From Prauserella endophytica (lineage in GTDB: Bacteria > Actinomycetota > Actinomycetes > Mycobacteriales > Pseudonocardiaceae), in assembly GCF_005146945.1 (NCBI RefSeq), contig NZ_SWMS01000023.1:1-64000 (forward strand): DNA of 64,000 nucleotides, given 5' to 3'. Position 1 is the stretch's first letter, and each line of letters opens with the position of its first letter. Under the pieces are notes generated by a model that had not been told where the DNA came from, searched no databases, and saw nothing but the letters and a program-made list of their open reading frames with translations. A program made the position numbers and the translations under genes. This document shows positions 1 through 8,452 of the stretch, piece after piece.

Positions 1-232
1 GCCACATCCCATCCGGAGGTTCTCGCCCGTTCAACCAGGCTCGCCGCTACCAACGTCCTGGCCGGGTACACCTAGGCGCGGTCAGCCGCTACCGAGGGAC
101 CCATTCCGAACCTCGGCAATTGACCTTTCGGCCCCCCCGGCGTAGCGCCGAGGCATCCCTGTAGGGCCGGCAGCGATGGGTCCCCCGACTCGCTGACGTG
201 TGCGATGGAACGCCAGCGGAGCCAACTCGTCC
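1..232. other. Window-edge stretch without a supported gene
   Basis: I see no convincing reading frame here. The translated frames are rich in Arg, Pro and Ser, as expected of non-coding frames in GC-rich DNA. It lies downstream of the minus-strand gene that ends at 233. Confidence 0.5.
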
Positions 233-994
233 TCAACGGGACCGGGGTGGCGGCGAGTCGTCGCCTGTTGAGGTCGCTCCGATTTTGTCGAGTAGACGCA
301 TGAGGAGATCGGCGAGTAGCAGGATCTCCGCGGCCTCCGTGGAGTCGGTGTAGTCGACCCGGCGGTGGCTTGCCGGGTTTTTGAACAATCCGATGGCTCC
401 CTTGAAGAGATCCATGAGCGCGACCGACTCGCCGGGGTCGATGTCGGGTCGCCAGAGCGGTCCCGCCTCTGAAGCTCGGTCGACATCGTCCTTGGGCGGC
501 AGCCGGAAAGCGGCCTGCATGAGTTTCGTGCCGACGAGACTATCGGAGAGTTCGCTCAAGGCCCGTACTCGGATCTCGACCTCCTTCATGGCCATGAATG
601 CCGCGGCTTCGAAATCGCCTCGAAGAAACTGCGGTCGGGCTTTGGCTTCGAGTTCCGGGACAAGTTGAAGGTCGAGGCGCTGAACTGCGCGGAGCCAAGG
701 AAGGCCGCGCTCGAGAGCCTCATGTCCTTGACGGCTGATGACGAAAGCAGCGGGCGAAGACTGTTCAGGATCCCAGATCACGAGTCCGCGGTTGAGTAGC
801 CAGGCCCAAGCTTCCGACAGGGCCCGGAGCGCTGATCTGTTCCCGGGGTAGGCGTGTTGGCGTGCCGAGTTGAGCCAGTTCTGCCAGTTCCACTCCTTGC
901 TGTTGTGGGCATCCTTCAGGACGCGCAGAGCGAGGTCGTCGAGCGGCAATGACATGACGACGTCGGCGTGAAGGTCCCAGGGCGTGGGCTGCAT
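233..994 (-). CDS. TIGR02391 (Ymh-like) family protein
   Basis: The 253-residue protein resembles the TIGR02391/Ymh family, a poorly understood group often found near mobile elements and phage-defence genes. The recognisable part is the C-terminal half, with alternating acidic and hydrophobic helices and a signature around FKNPASHR, reminiscent of HEPN-type folds. The frame stays open upstream to 1243, but I place the start at the ATG at 994 because a clear GGAGG lies just upstream; the extra upstream residues are Arg/Pro-rich and non-coding in style. It lies downstream of, and on the same strand as, the M56/BlaI pair but is separated from them by about 160 bp, so it is probably not part of that operon. 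The family assignment is from memory of motifs; the function is unknown. Confidence 0.65.
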   Translation of the reverse strand: MQPTPWDLHADVVMSLPLDDLALRVLKDAHNSKEWNWQNWLNSARQHAYPGNRSALRALSEAWAWLLNRGLVIWDPEQSSPAAFVISRQGHEALERGLPWLRAVQRLDLQLVPELEAKARPQFLRGDFEAAAFMAMKEVEIRVRALSELSDSLVGTKLMQAAFRLPPKDDVDRASEAGPLWRPDIDPGESVALMDLFKGAIGLFKNPASHRRVDYTDSTEAAEILLLADLLMRLLDKIGATSTGDDSPPPRSR

Positions 995-1152
995 AGTGCC
1001 TCCGTAGATCAAGCTGTCGTGCTTGATCATCAAGTCGTGGAGGACGACGTCGGTGTTTCGCTGGAGCCGCGTTCGGAAGCCGTGTCTTCGAGTCGTGCGC
1101 TTCGGGCGCCCTCGTACTGCGGCGTCGGAGCAGGGAGGGTCGGTTAAGCGGC

Positions 1153-2097
1153 CTAGCGGCAGCTGACAAGTGTGATGAGCAGGAGCAGGACAGCTCCGGC
1201 GAGGAAGGGGAGGGCGGCTGCCGTTACGCCCGTGATCCCGCACGAGATTGCCCTGCGCAGTCCGCCCGGCGGAACCGATCCGTGGCGCAGGCGCGCGAGC
1301 CGCAGGTCCACGGCTTCCTGCGCCATGGCCAGTGACGCGCTCGGAGCACCGTGGCTGGATACCTTCTGCAGCGCGGTCCGGACCGCGGCCGGTCCACAGT
1401 GGCGCACGGCGGCGGTATCGGCTGCCAACTCGGCCAGCTCGCGGATTGCGCGCGGAGCCTGGGTGAACAACGGCACGAACGGCAAGGCCGCGCGCAAGGC
1501 ATCCGCGGTGGCGACCAGCAGATGGTGCCGGCCGGCGAGGTGTGCCTGCTCGTGCGTGAGGACGGCCGCGACCGCGTGATCATCTAGATGGCGGGTGAGG
1601 CCTTCAGTCGCCACGACGACGCCGGGGCGACCGGCCATGCTGAACGCCAATGGACGGTCATGTGCGAGCCACAGGGTGTCAGGTGGTCCGGTCTCTTTCC
1701 GGGCGGCCAGTCGTAGCAGTGAGAGGTTCTCCTGACGTTTACGGGCTCTGCGCCGGGCACCGCGGATGGAGACGACAACGAGTCGGACGGCGAAGGCGCC
1801 CAGTAGAGCGAGGCCCAACAGGCCCGCGAACTCCTCAACTCGGGGTGGTGAGCCGTGCTGGACGGCGGACCAGCACCGGTCGATCAACACCAACAGGGGG
1901 GCGCCCGCACCGTGGCCCGGCGTGAGTAACAGCAGGACCCCGGCGGCGGCGGCGAGCACGACACCTGCCATCGAGATCAGCCATGCCACGATCAGGAGCA
2001 GGGGGTCGCGGCGCCGCAGGTCCGCCCGCCGCAGGACACCGGGGACAAGCCATCCTACGGCGAGTGCGCCGGCGAGCAACGCCACGGCGATCGTCAT
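1153..2097 (-). CDS. M56-family (BlaR1-like) membrane metallopeptidase
   Basis: This 314-residue membrane protein has an N-terminal transmembrane segment, further hydrophobic segments near residues 33-58 and 93-111, and a zinc-protease HExxH motif, HEQAH, at residues 182-186. It ends in a last membrane segment near residue 300. It lacks the large C-terminal penicillin-binding sensor domain of classical BlaR1, so any signal must be sensed by the membrane part. BlaR1 relatives cleave or cause cleavage of their partner BlaI repressor. The gene start overlaps the stop of the upstream blaI-like gene by 4 bp (ATGA), which argues for translational coupling and a repressor/antirepressor pair. Given the operators nearby it is probably the signal input of the regulon in this window. 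Confidence 0.85.
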   Translation of the reverse strand: MTIAVALLAGALAVGWLVPGVLRRADLRRRDPLLLIVAWLISMAGVVLAAAAGVLLLLTPGHGAGAPLLVLIDRCWSAVQHGSPPRVEEFAGLLGLALLGAFAVRLVVVSIRGARRRARKRQENLSLLRLAARKETGPPDTLWLAHDRPLAFSMAGRPGVVVATEGLTRHLDDHAVAAVLTHEQAHLAGRHHLLVATADALRAALPFVPLFTQAPRAIRELAELAADTAAVRHCGPAAVRTALQKVSSHGAPSASLAMAQEAVDLRLARLRHGSVPPGGLRRAISCGITGVTAAALPFLAGAVLLLLITLVSCR

Positions 2098-2459
2098 CGG
2101 CGCCGGACTCGCTTCTTCCGCAGCGCGCTGCGGAGCAGGTCGGTTTCCTTATCGGATCCCGAGGCGATGAAGTGCATCAGAACCGCTTCGGGATCGCCGG
2201 AGGCCTCGAGCACGTCGCGCAACGACTGTGCGGCGGCTTCCTCCCGACTGAACGACGCTTCGTAGTAGTAGGCCTTGCCGTGGAGCTCCCGCTCTACCCA
2301 CTCTTTGCGGTGCAGGTTGTCCAGCACGGTCATGACCGTGGTGTAGGCCAGTTGCTTGCCAGTGTCGAGCTGCTCCAGCACGTCGCGGACCTTCATCGGC
2401 TCGTCCGTCCGCCAGAGCACATCCATCACCGCAGCCTCGAGCTCGCCCAGACCGTGCAT
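2094..2459 (-). CDS. blaI: BlaI/MecI/CopY-family transcriptional repressor
   Basis: This 121-residue protein has the BlaI architecture: a winged helix over about residues 5-75 (LGELEAAVMDVLW at the start, then the wing with LHGKAYYYEA) followed by a short helical dimerisation tail. The C-terminus is basic (KKRVRRR) and lacks the CxCxxxxCxC copper motif of true CopY, so I class it with BlaI rather than CopY. It precedes and overlaps an M56 peptidase gene. A TACGA-N7-TCGTA palindrome ends 10 bp upstream of the ATG, next to the ribosome binding site, which implies autorepression. The same palindrome type recurs upstream of many genes to the right, making this the likely master regulator of the cluster. 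Confidence 0.9.
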   Translation of the reverse strand: MHGLGELEAAVMDVLWRTDEPMKVRDVLEQLDTGKQLAYTTVMTVLDNLHRKEWVERELHGKAYYYEASFSREEAAAQSLRDVLEASGDPEAVLMHFIASGSDKETDLLRSALRKKRVRRR

Positions 2460-2469
2460 GGCACCTCCT

Positions 2470-2486
2470 TACGAAGCAACATCGTA
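2470..2486. promoter_or_regulatory. BlaI-type operator 1 (blaI autoregulation)
   Basis: The sequence is TACGA-agcaaca-TCGTA, a perfect 5-7-5 palindrome. It lies 10 bp upstream of the blaI start codon on the minus strand. Confidence 0.75.
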
Positions 2487-2550
2487 CGCGAGGAGCCCCC
2501 GTGCGGGGAGTAGCCATAGGCCGCTCCCCGCACAGAGCTCATGGTTCAGC

Positions 2551-3171
2551 TCATTGCTGGTCAAGCATCGCCTGCATCTCAGTGATCTCCGCTTCCTGGG
2601 CGTTGATGATCTGCTGTGCCAGCGCCTTGGCCTCGGCGTTGCTGCCGTTCTTCAGTTCGTCCTTGGCCATGTCGACGGCACCCTGATGATGTTTGATCAT
2701 CATCTCCATCCACAGTCGATCGAAGTCGGCCCCCGATGCCTGCTCGAGTTGCCGCATCTCCTGATCGCTCATGCCGCCTTCCATGCCCTCCATGCCGGGC
2801 ATGTCCATCCCGGGCATGCTCGACATGGTGGGCGTTGCCGGTGCGCCCCAGGTCTTCAGCATGTTGGTCATCTGCTGAATCTCCGGATCCTGTGCGCCCT
2901 GGATCCGTGAGGCGAGGTTCTTCACCTTGGGGTCGGTGGCGCGTTCGACGGCCATCTTGGCCATGTCCACCGCCTGCTGGTGGTGCGGGATCATCATCTG
3001 TGCGAACGCGACGTCATCGTCGTTGTGCCCGGCCTGCGTCGCGCTCGTGGCAGGGGCGGAGCTTCCGCTCTGGCCCATATCCATGCCCGACATGTCATCA
3101 TCGTTGCCACCGCAGCCGGCGGCGAGTGCGAGGAGCGCTGCGGCGCCCGCGCCGATCAATGTCTTTTTCAT
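2551..3171 (-). CDS. DUF305 copper-type lipoprotein
   Basis: The 206-residue protein begins with a lipoprotein signal peptide (lipobox LAAGC near residue 20), so it should be anchored outside the membrane. The mature part has two DUF305 repeats, each with the MMIxHHQxAVDMA signature (near residues 58 and 160), plus Met-rich stretches such as MSGMDMG and PGMDMPGMEG. Paired His and clustered Met residues point to extracytoplasmic copper binding, as proposed for the family. The gene follows a DUF6153-like gene on the same strand by about 80 bp and shares the divergent region with ctaD. No palindrome of its own is evident; control may come from the operator at 3879. Confidence 0.85.
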   Translation of the reverse strand: MKKTLIGAGAAALLALAAGCGGNDDDMSGMDMGQSGSSAPATSATQAGHNDDDVAFAQMMIPHHQQAVDMAKMAVERATDPKVKNLASRIQGAQDPEIQQMTNMLKTWGAPATPTMSSMPGMDMPGMEGMEGGMSDQEMRQLEQASGADFDRLWMEMMIKHHQGAVDMAKDELKNGSNAEAKALAQQIINAQEAEITEMQAMLDQQ

Positions 3172-3252
3172 GAGAGTTCAACCTTCTGTCTTCTTGACTC
3201 GTGAACATCCAGAACTTCCCTGCGTATCTACTTGAAGACGCTGGGTGACCAT

Positions 3253-3666
3253 CTAGATGCGGAGAAGGCAGATGGAGGTGAGTAGCGATCGTCCAGTTCT
3301 AGGTGGTGACCTGCTTCCTGGGCATGGGAACGAGCGCGTCCGGGCATGGTGTATAAGCGTTCGAGCGTCGATCGTGACCGTCAGCCATGTGGCGAGCAGC
3401 ATGAGGCCGGTGGCCGCGAGCAGCACGGCGAGGCAGAGATGGACCAGGTCGTGGTGGTCGACTCCTGGGTCTGGAGTGCCGGCAGAGGGGGTCTCCGGCA
3501 GCGCGGCAGGGCTGACCGGGGAATGTGGCATCTCGGTGCTTGCTGCCGGCTCGCCGTCTATCGTCGAGTGCGCTTTGAGAGAGGGCACGTGGTGCATGCT
3601 GAGCACGGCCAGAGCGAGGGTGCACAGTAGGAGCACGTGCTGTGCTCGGCGCGTGTTCGCTCGCAT
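3253..3666 (-). CDS. Small membrane protein, DUF6153-like
   Basis: The predicted protein has about 137 residues. An N-terminal hydrophobic segment (VLLLCTLALAVLSMHH) is followed by a Pro/Ser-rich extracytoplasmic linker, a HDLVHLCLAVLLAATGL segment that forms a second membrane helix, and a basic C-terminus. This matches the layout of DUF6153-type actinobacterial proteins that accompany DUF305 genes; that family link is from memory. I use the ATG at 3666; a GTG three codons upstream (3675) is possible. It is probably co-transcribed with the downstream DUF305 gene and divergent from ctaD. Confidence 0.6.
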   Translation of the reverse strand: MRANTRRAQHVLLLCTLALAVLSMHHVPSLKAHSTIDGEPAASTEMPHSPVSPAALPETPSAGTPDPGVDHHDLVHLCLAVLLAATGLMLLATWLTVTIDARTLIHHARTRSFPCPGSRSPPRTGRSLLTSICLLRI

Positions 3667-3878
3667 AGGTATCACGATAGCGACTGACCAGTGGGCGTCG
3701 ACCGACGGGAACTAATGCCTCTGCTGCTCGGTAGTTCAACGCGAGGGTCGTGTTGTCAGCTGGGCCAGGACGAGGGTACGGGCATTGCTTATCGCCGGTC
3801 TTGTCTGGTGGGTGCAAGCTGGGCCGTGCGGTCCTGACCTGCGGCGATGCAACACTCGCGTGACCTTCCTCACTGAAC

Positions 3879-3895
3879 TACTATCTAGCATAGTG
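3879..3895. promoter_or_regulatory. BlaI-type operator 2 (ctaD and divergent DUF6153/DUF305)
   Basis: The sequence is TACTA-tctagca-TAGTG, nine of ten arm bases matching the consensus. It ends 36 bp before the ctaD start and lies in the divergent region shared with the DUF6153-like gene. Confidence 0.75.
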
Positions 3896-3931
3896 GAACG
3901 TGGCTACTGTCGTGTGAAGTGGAGTCCGGCC

Positions 3932-5689
3932 ATGGCAGTCCAATCCGGCCGTATTGCCGCACGGCGTGCTTCTGTCCGTCCGCCACCTAAGGGCTCGCGG
4001 CTGCTGTCGCTGCTGCGGACTACCGATCACAAGCAGATCGGCGTTCTCTACCTCACGACGTCGTTAGCGTTCTTCATGATCGGTGGAGCGCTGGCGTTAC
4101 TGATGAGGGGTGAGCTCGCCAGGCCGGGTCTGCAGTTCCTGTCGCAGGAGCAGTATAATCAGCTGTTCACGATGCACGGCACGATCATGCTGCTGCTCTA
4201 CGCGACACCGGTCGTATTTGCCTTTGCCAATCTCGTACTGCCATTGCAGATCGGGTCTCCAGACATGGCGTTTCCCCGGCTGAACGCGCTGTCGTACTGG
4301 TTGTTTCTTTTCGGTGGCACGATCGTGGTCGCGTCGTTCTTGACGCCCGGTGGCGGTGCTGATTTTGGCTGGACCGCTTATGCGCCGCTGTCGCGCGCCG
4401 AGTACTCGCCTGGCGTTGGCGGTGACCTGTGGATCTTCGGGCTCATTGTGTCTGGTCTCGGCACGATCCTCGGCGCCGTCAACATGATCACCACTGTCGC
4501 GTGCCTGCGCGGGCCGGGCATGACGATGTGGCGGATGCCGATCTTCACCTGGAACATCCTGTTCACCAGCGTGCTGATCCTCGCCGCGTTCCCCATCCTC
4601 ACGGCTGCGCTGTTCGCGCTCGCCGCCGACCGGCATCTGGGCGCTCACGTGTTCGACCCCGCCAACGGCGGTGCGATCCTCTGGCAGCACCTGTTCTGGT
4701 TCTTCGGTCATCCCGAGGTCTACATCGTCGCGTTGCCGTTCTTCGGGATCATCACCGAGATCATCCCGGTGTTCAGCCGCAAACCGTTGTTCGGCTACCG
4801 GCTGATGGTGTTCGCGACGATGGGCATCACGGCGCTGTCGTTCGTCGTGTGGGCCCACCACATGTTCGCCACGGGCGCGGTGCTGCTGCCGTTCTTCTCG
4901 TTCCTGACGTTCATGATCGCCGTGCCCACCGGCATCAAGTTCTTCAACTGGATCGGCACGATGTGGAAGGGCCAGCTGACGTTCGAGACGCCGATGCTGT
5001 GGTCGGTGGGATTCTTGGTGACGTTCCTGCTCGGCGGGCTGACTGGAGTGTTACTGGCCGCTCCACCGTTGGACTTCCAGATCACGGACAGCTACTTCGT
5101 GGTGGCGCATTTCCACTACGTGCTGTTCGGCACCATCGTGTTCGCGACGTTCGCGGGCATCTACTTCTGGTTCCCGAAGATCACGGGACGGATGCTCAAC
5201 GAGCCGCTGGGCAAGCTGCATTTCTGGCTGACGTTCGTGGGCTTCCACACCACGTTCCTCGTGCAGCACTGGCTCGGCGCCGAGGGCATGCCCCGCCGCT
5301 ACGCCGACTACCTGCCCTCCGATGGGTTCACGCTGTTGAACACCGTCTCGACGATTGGCGCGTTCGTGCTGGGGCTGTCGATGCTGCCGTTCGTGTGGAA
5401 CGTAGTGCGCAGCTATCGGTACGGCGATGCCGTCGACGTGGACGACCCCTGGGGCTACGGCAACTCACTGGAGTGGGCCACGTCTTGCCCGCCGCCTCGC
5501 CACAACTTCACCGAGCTGCCGAAGATCCGGTCGGAGCGGCCCGCGTTCGAGCTGCACTACCCGCACGTAGTCGAGCGGTTGCGCAGGGAAGGGCACATCA
5601 CCTTCACCGGCAAGGTCAGACCGCACGGAACCGATCGGCAGCCCCTGTCGGTGCAGGCTTCGGAGGCGACGAAGGGTGATACCGGCTGA
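3932..5689 (+). CDS. ctaD: Heme-copper cytochrome c oxidase subunit I
   Basis: This 585-residue polytopic membrane protein is subunit I of an A-type heme-copper terminal oxidase, which reduces O2 to water and pumps protons. Ligands are visible: His82 (TMHGT) and His395 for the low-spin heme, His393 (AHFHY) for the active-site heme, and His260, His309 and His310 for CuB. The GHPEVY motif (260-264) carries the proton-path Glu and the Tyr that cross-links to CuB. I start at the ATG at 3932, after GGAG; the longer upstream frame is not coding-like. No subunit II, III or IV gene lies nearby, so it must use partners encoded elsewhere. A BlaI-type operator lies 36 bp upstream. It is likely a second, inducible oxidase. 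Confidence 0.93.
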   Translation: MAVQSGRIAARRASVRPPPKGSRLLSLLRTTDHKQIGVLYLTTSLAFFMIGGALALLMRGELARPGLQFLSQEQYNQLFTMHGTIMLLLYATPVVFAFANLVLPLQIGSPDMAFPRLNALSYWLFLFGGTIVVASFLTPGGGADFGWTAYAPLSRAEYSPGVGGDLWIFGLIVSGLGTILGAVNMITTVACLRGPGMTMWRMPIFTWNILFTSVLILAAFPILTAALFALAADRHLGAHVFDPANGGAILWQHLFWFFGHPEVYIVALPFFGIITEIIPVFSRKPLFGYRLMVFATMGITALSFVVWAHHMFATGAVLLPFFSFLTFMIAVPTGIKFFNWIGTMWKGQLTFETPMLWSVGFLVTFLLGGLTGVLLAAPPLDFQITDSYFVVAHFHYVLFGTIVFATFAGIYFWFPKITGRMLNEPLGKLHFWLTFVGFHTTFLVQHWLGAEGMPRRYADYLPSDGFTLLNTVSTIGAFVLGLSMLPFVWNVVRSYRYGDAVDVDDPWGYGNSLEWATSCPPPRHNFTELPKIRSERPAFELHYPHVVERLRREGHITFTGKVRPHGTDRQPLSVQASEATKGDTG

Positions 5690-6214
5690 CCGGCTCTAAT
5701 ACCACGAACAGGTCCGTGAGATACATGGCGAGCAGGCCACTAGCGAGCGATGCCGCCGGCTGTCGCGGGGGCTGCCGCTATCGTCTTAAAGCAACGATGC
5801 GATTGGGCGATGACCTGGGCGGTCACACCCACTCCGATCCCGAGCAGGAACGCGGAGAGCTCCGCGTTGTTCACCGCGGCATCGAGGCGAGCTCCCGCGA
5901 TCGCGGGAGCCGCGGGTCAGGCGGCGGGCACCAGGGCCACACTGAGGGCTGACAACCAGATCAGCGCGGCCCGAGATGGGTTGTCCGGCGCCGTCGCCGG
6001 CCCGCAACGAGGGAATCGGCAGGGCATCGGCGAGCCCGGAAGTACCTGCGTTGACGAACCCGCCAGTCTGATGTTGATCGACCAGGACGCGGCCCTCACC
6101 GGAAACCCGCGGTCGACAACGAGCTGGGATGCGACATCGAACACCAGACTGGCGACCCAGCAGCCGATCGGGATGGCTGGCAGGAGGGGTGCAACCGACG
6201 CCGCGGCCGCGCTG
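5690..6214. other. Intergenic stretch, possibly a decayed membrane-protein gene
   Basis: No intact gene is seen. On the minus strand, about 6140-5750, short frames separated by a stop near 5920 read like membrane segments (AALIWLSALSVALVPAA, then FLLGIGVGVTAQVIAQS), which may be a decayed small membrane protein. The stretch contains the 20-bp palindrome at 5891-5910. Confidence 0.35.
5891..5910. repeat. Perfect 20-bp palindrome
   Basis: GCTCCCGCGA is followed directly by its reverse complement TCGCGGGAGC. It lies about 200 bp after ctaD. It has no T tract, so it may be a factor-independent terminator only in a loose sense, or a protein site. Confidence 0.6.
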
Positions 6215-6874
6215 TCATGGAGATCCTCTCATGACGCGATCGACTGCGGCCTGCACCTCGTCCGCATTGCGAAAGACGAGGGGGTCGGTGATGCGCTCGA
6301 CTGAGCCGTCGGGCAGCACGAGGTAGTTGGCCGGCAGCACCGGAGGGACCCGCAGGGCTTTCAGCACGGCCTCGTTGCCATCGTAAAGAGAGGGGTAGGC
6401 CACGCCGAGATCCGCCATGAATTCCAGCCCGGCCGAGGCCTGCTCCTTCACGTTGACCCCAAGAACTGCGACCGAGCCAGGGCGCCCGGCGTAGCTGGCG
6501 AGTACGGGCATCTCCTCGCGGCAGGGCACGCACCATGAGGCCCAAAAGTTGAGGAGTGTCGACCTTCCGGCGAGGGTTGCACCGAGGTCGACCATGCCCG
6601 GCGTGCCGAGGCACGGGGCGCGGACATCGGCCAGTGGACCTCGTGGTGCTGGCGCGTCGGGGGAGCGGCTCGGACAGGGTTGCATGGCGGCGCGTTGCCG
6701 TAGTGGAGCGAGTGCGGCGTCGTCCTCCGGTGGTCCGGCTGCGGGCAGAGAGGAGATGGTGTTTAAGTCAACGGGCCCGCCGCCCTCGTCCTCGCCGCCT
6801 CTTGGCCAGAGCGCGACGATGCCCGCCACGGCCAGGACTACCACGACGATGGTCCATCGCCCCGCACTCGTCAT
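6215..6874 (-). CDS. TlpA/ResA-like membrane-anchored thioredoxin
   Basis: The 219-residue protein has an N-terminal membrane anchor (residues 6-25), an extracytoplasmic linker and a thioredoxin fold with the WCVPC active site in LLNFWASWCVPCREE, followed by the family motifs VLGVNVKEQ and a cis-Pro region. TlpA-like proteins reduce disulfides of apocytochrome c or copper-site proteins outside the membrane, drawing electrons from CcdA. The gene lies directly downstream of ccdA on the same strand but has its own BlaI-type operator 16 bp before its start. The ATG is preceded by GGAGG at good spacing. It duplicates the role of the ccmG-type gene at 13656. Confidence 0.88.
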   Translation of the reverse strand: MTSAGRWTIVVVVLAVAGIVALWPRGGEDEGGGPVDLNTISSLPAAGPPEDDAALAPLRQRAAMQPCPSRSPDAPAPRGPLADVRAPCLGTPGMVDLGATLAGRSTLLNFWASWCVPCREEMPVLASYAGRPGSVAVLGVNVKEQASAGLEFMADLGVAYPSLYDGNEAVLKALRVPPVLPANYLVLPDGSVERITDPLVFRNADEVQAAVDRVMRGSP

Positions 6875-6890
6875 CCGCCACCTCCATTGC

Positions 6891-6907
6891 TACTAACAAT
6901 CATCGTA
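6891..6907. promoter_or_regulatory. BlaI-type operator 3 (tlpA-like gene)
   Basis: The sequence is TACTA-acaatca-TCGTA. It sits between the ccdA stop and the thioredoxin start, 16 bp from the latter. Confidence 0.75.
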
Positions 6908-6911
6908 GATT

Positions 6912-7652
6912 TTAGATCGGTGGCCAGCCCAGACGGGCGTAGAGTGCGAGCATCCTGCCCATCAATGCGGTCCAGCCGCCGGTGAGTATGGCGACTCCCA
7001 TCGCGATGAGCAGCACTCCACCGGCCACCTCGATCCGGCGCGCGTGACGGCGGAACCAGTCGGAGCCGGTCCTGCCGCGGGCGAGCCCAAGGGTCAGCAG
7101 CAGGAAGGGCAGCCCGAGTCCGAGCGAGTAGGCAAGCAGGAGCACTGCTCCGCGGCCGACGGTCGCGGTGCTCGCGGCGGTGGTCAGGATGGAGGCGAGT
7201 ACCGGTCCCACGCACGGGGTCCAGCCGAACGCGAATGCCGCGCCCAGGGGAAGGGCGCCCCCCGGACCCCGGCCGAACCGCGTGAGGTCGAATCGAAGTT
7301 GGCGATGCAGCAGCGGGATCCTGATCAGGCCGGTCGTTACGAGGCCCATCACCACGATCAGTGCTCCGCCGACGATGTTGATCGTGCGCAGGTTGTTTGC
7401 GAGGAGGTAGCCCAGCGCTGACGAGGTTGCGCCGAGTGTCGTGAACACGGCGGAGAACCCCGCGATGAAAAGCAAAGCGCCGCTCAATGCCTTCCGGCGC
7501 TCTCGGGCAGGTAGCGGCTCGCCAGCGGCTACGGGTCCGGTGAGCCCGGAGACGTAGGACACGTAACCGGGCAGCAGTGGCAGTGTGCAGGGAGAAGTGA
7601 AGGAGACGAGTCCGGCTACCAGCGCCAGTGACGCCAGGGCGAAGAGCTCCAT
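6912..7652 (-). CDS. ccdA: CcdA-type cytochrome c biogenesis/thiol electron transporter
   Basis: A polytopic membrane protein of about 246 residues with roughly six helices. It has the two conserved CcdA cysteine motifs: SFTSPCTLPLLPGY in the first helix and GWTPCVGPVL in the fourth. CcdA passes reducing equivalents from cytoplasmic thioredoxin to extracytoplasmic thioredoxins such as the TlpA-like protein encoded next to it. I start at the ATG at 7652, after GGGAGGTGAG; a GTG at 7661 is also open. It is divergent from the ccm operon, and the operator at 7718 sits between them. A second ccdA follows at 15681. Confidence 0.9.
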   Translation of the reverse strand: MELFALASLALVAGLVSFTSPCTLPLLPGYVSYVSGLTGPVAAGEPLPARERRKALSGALLFIAGFSAVFTTLGATSSALGYLLANNLRTINIVGGALIVVMGLVTTGLIRIPLLHRQLRFDLTRFGRGPGGALPLGAAFAFGWTPCVGPVLASILTTAASTATVGRGAVLLLAYSLGLGLPFLLLTLGLARGRTGSDWFRRHARRIEVAGGVLLIAMGVAILTGGWTALMGRMLALYARLGWPPI

Positions 7653-7717
7653 CCGTCTCACCTCCCTCTCAAGGCGCGTCGACCCGTTTGCGGAACAGCC
7701 GGGCTCAACCAGTAACC

Positions 7718-7734
7718 TACGACTTGAGATAGTA
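7718..7734. promoter_or_regulatory. BlaI-type operator 4 (divergent ccdA / ccm operon)
   Basis: The sequence is TACGA-cttgaga-TAGTA. It lies 65 bp from the ccdA start and 37 bp from the ccmA start, so it can control both directions. Confidence 0.78.
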
Positions 7735-7771
7735 ATCAGCGTGCGCGTCAGCGCTCATCCGGAGTCCGACT

Positions 7772-8452
7772 ATGCCGAGCCCAGTGTCCGCTAGTGACAG
7801 CATCGTGACGTTGATGGACGTAGCGGTCGTCGTCGAACGCGTCCCAGTTTTGCGCGGCCTTACGCTTGGTGTCACGGCGGGAGAATCCGTCGGCGTGGTC
7901 GGTGCGAATGGGTCGGGCAAGAGCACCCTGCTGCGGGTGTTGGCGACGCTGCTGGCGCCGGTGCGCGGGCACGGCCGAGTGCTCGGCGCCGAGCTGGGCA
8001 CGGACGAGAGTTTCGCGGTGCGTCCCGGCATTGCGTTGGTCGGGCACGTGCCTTCCCTATATCCGCGGCTGACGCTACGGGAGAACTTGCGCTTCCTGGC
8101 CAGGCTGACGGGACGTCGTGAGCAGGCTGCTGACGATGCGCTCGAATTAGTGGGGCTGGCGCCGGCGGGCGACCGGCGGGCGGAGGCGTGCTCGCAGGGA
8201 ATGCTGCGGCGGGCGGAGCTGGCCCGTGTTCTGCTTGCGCAGCCCAGGTTGCTGCTGCTCGACGAGGCACACGCTGGGCTGGACGACGGGTCGATCGGTC
8301 TCGTGGAAGTCGTGATCCGGCGGGTCAGCGAACGTGGCGGCGCGAGTGTCATCGTTTCGCACGACCAGCCACGTCTTCGAGACCTCGCGGACCGCATGGT
8401 CGAAATAAGGAACGGGCAGGCTGTCCCTGCTGATGAGGAGGTGCCAGCATGA
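7772..8452 (+). CDS. ccmA: Heme exporter ATP-binding subunit CcmA
   Basis: This 226-residue ABC ATPase is the energising subunit of the CcmABCD complex, which releases holo-CcmE during System I cytochrome c maturation. Visible features are a Walker A GANGSGKST (about residues 48-56), a degenerate signature region ACSQGMLRRAELAR, a Walker B RLLLLDEAHAGLD and the switch His in IVSHDQ. The short length and lack of extra domains fit CcmA. Its stop overlaps the ccmB start by 4 bp. It opens a tightly packed operon behind the operator at 7718. An internal ATG at residue 15 is an alternative start. Confidence 0.88.
   Translation: MPSPVSASDSIVTLMDVAVVVERVPVLRGLTLGVTAGESVGVVGANGSGKSTLLRVLATLLAPVRGHGRVLGAELGTDESFAVRPGIALVGHVPSLYPRLTLRENLRFLARLTGRREQAADDALELVGLAPAGDRRAEACSQGMLRRAELARVLLAQPRLLLLDEAHAGLDDGSIGLVEVVIRRVSERGGASVIVSHDQPRLRDLADRMVEIRNGQAVPADEEVPA

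Noticed and set aside
3667-3690. TATCACGATA palindrome upstream of the DUF6153-like gene
   Set aside because: Short and not of the 5-7-5 form, so I do not count it as a BlaI-type operator.
4097-4861. 254-residue minus-strand frame within ctaD
   Set aside because: Antisense shadow of a strongly conserved oxidase gene; its composition is His/Arg/Glu-rich without a fold.
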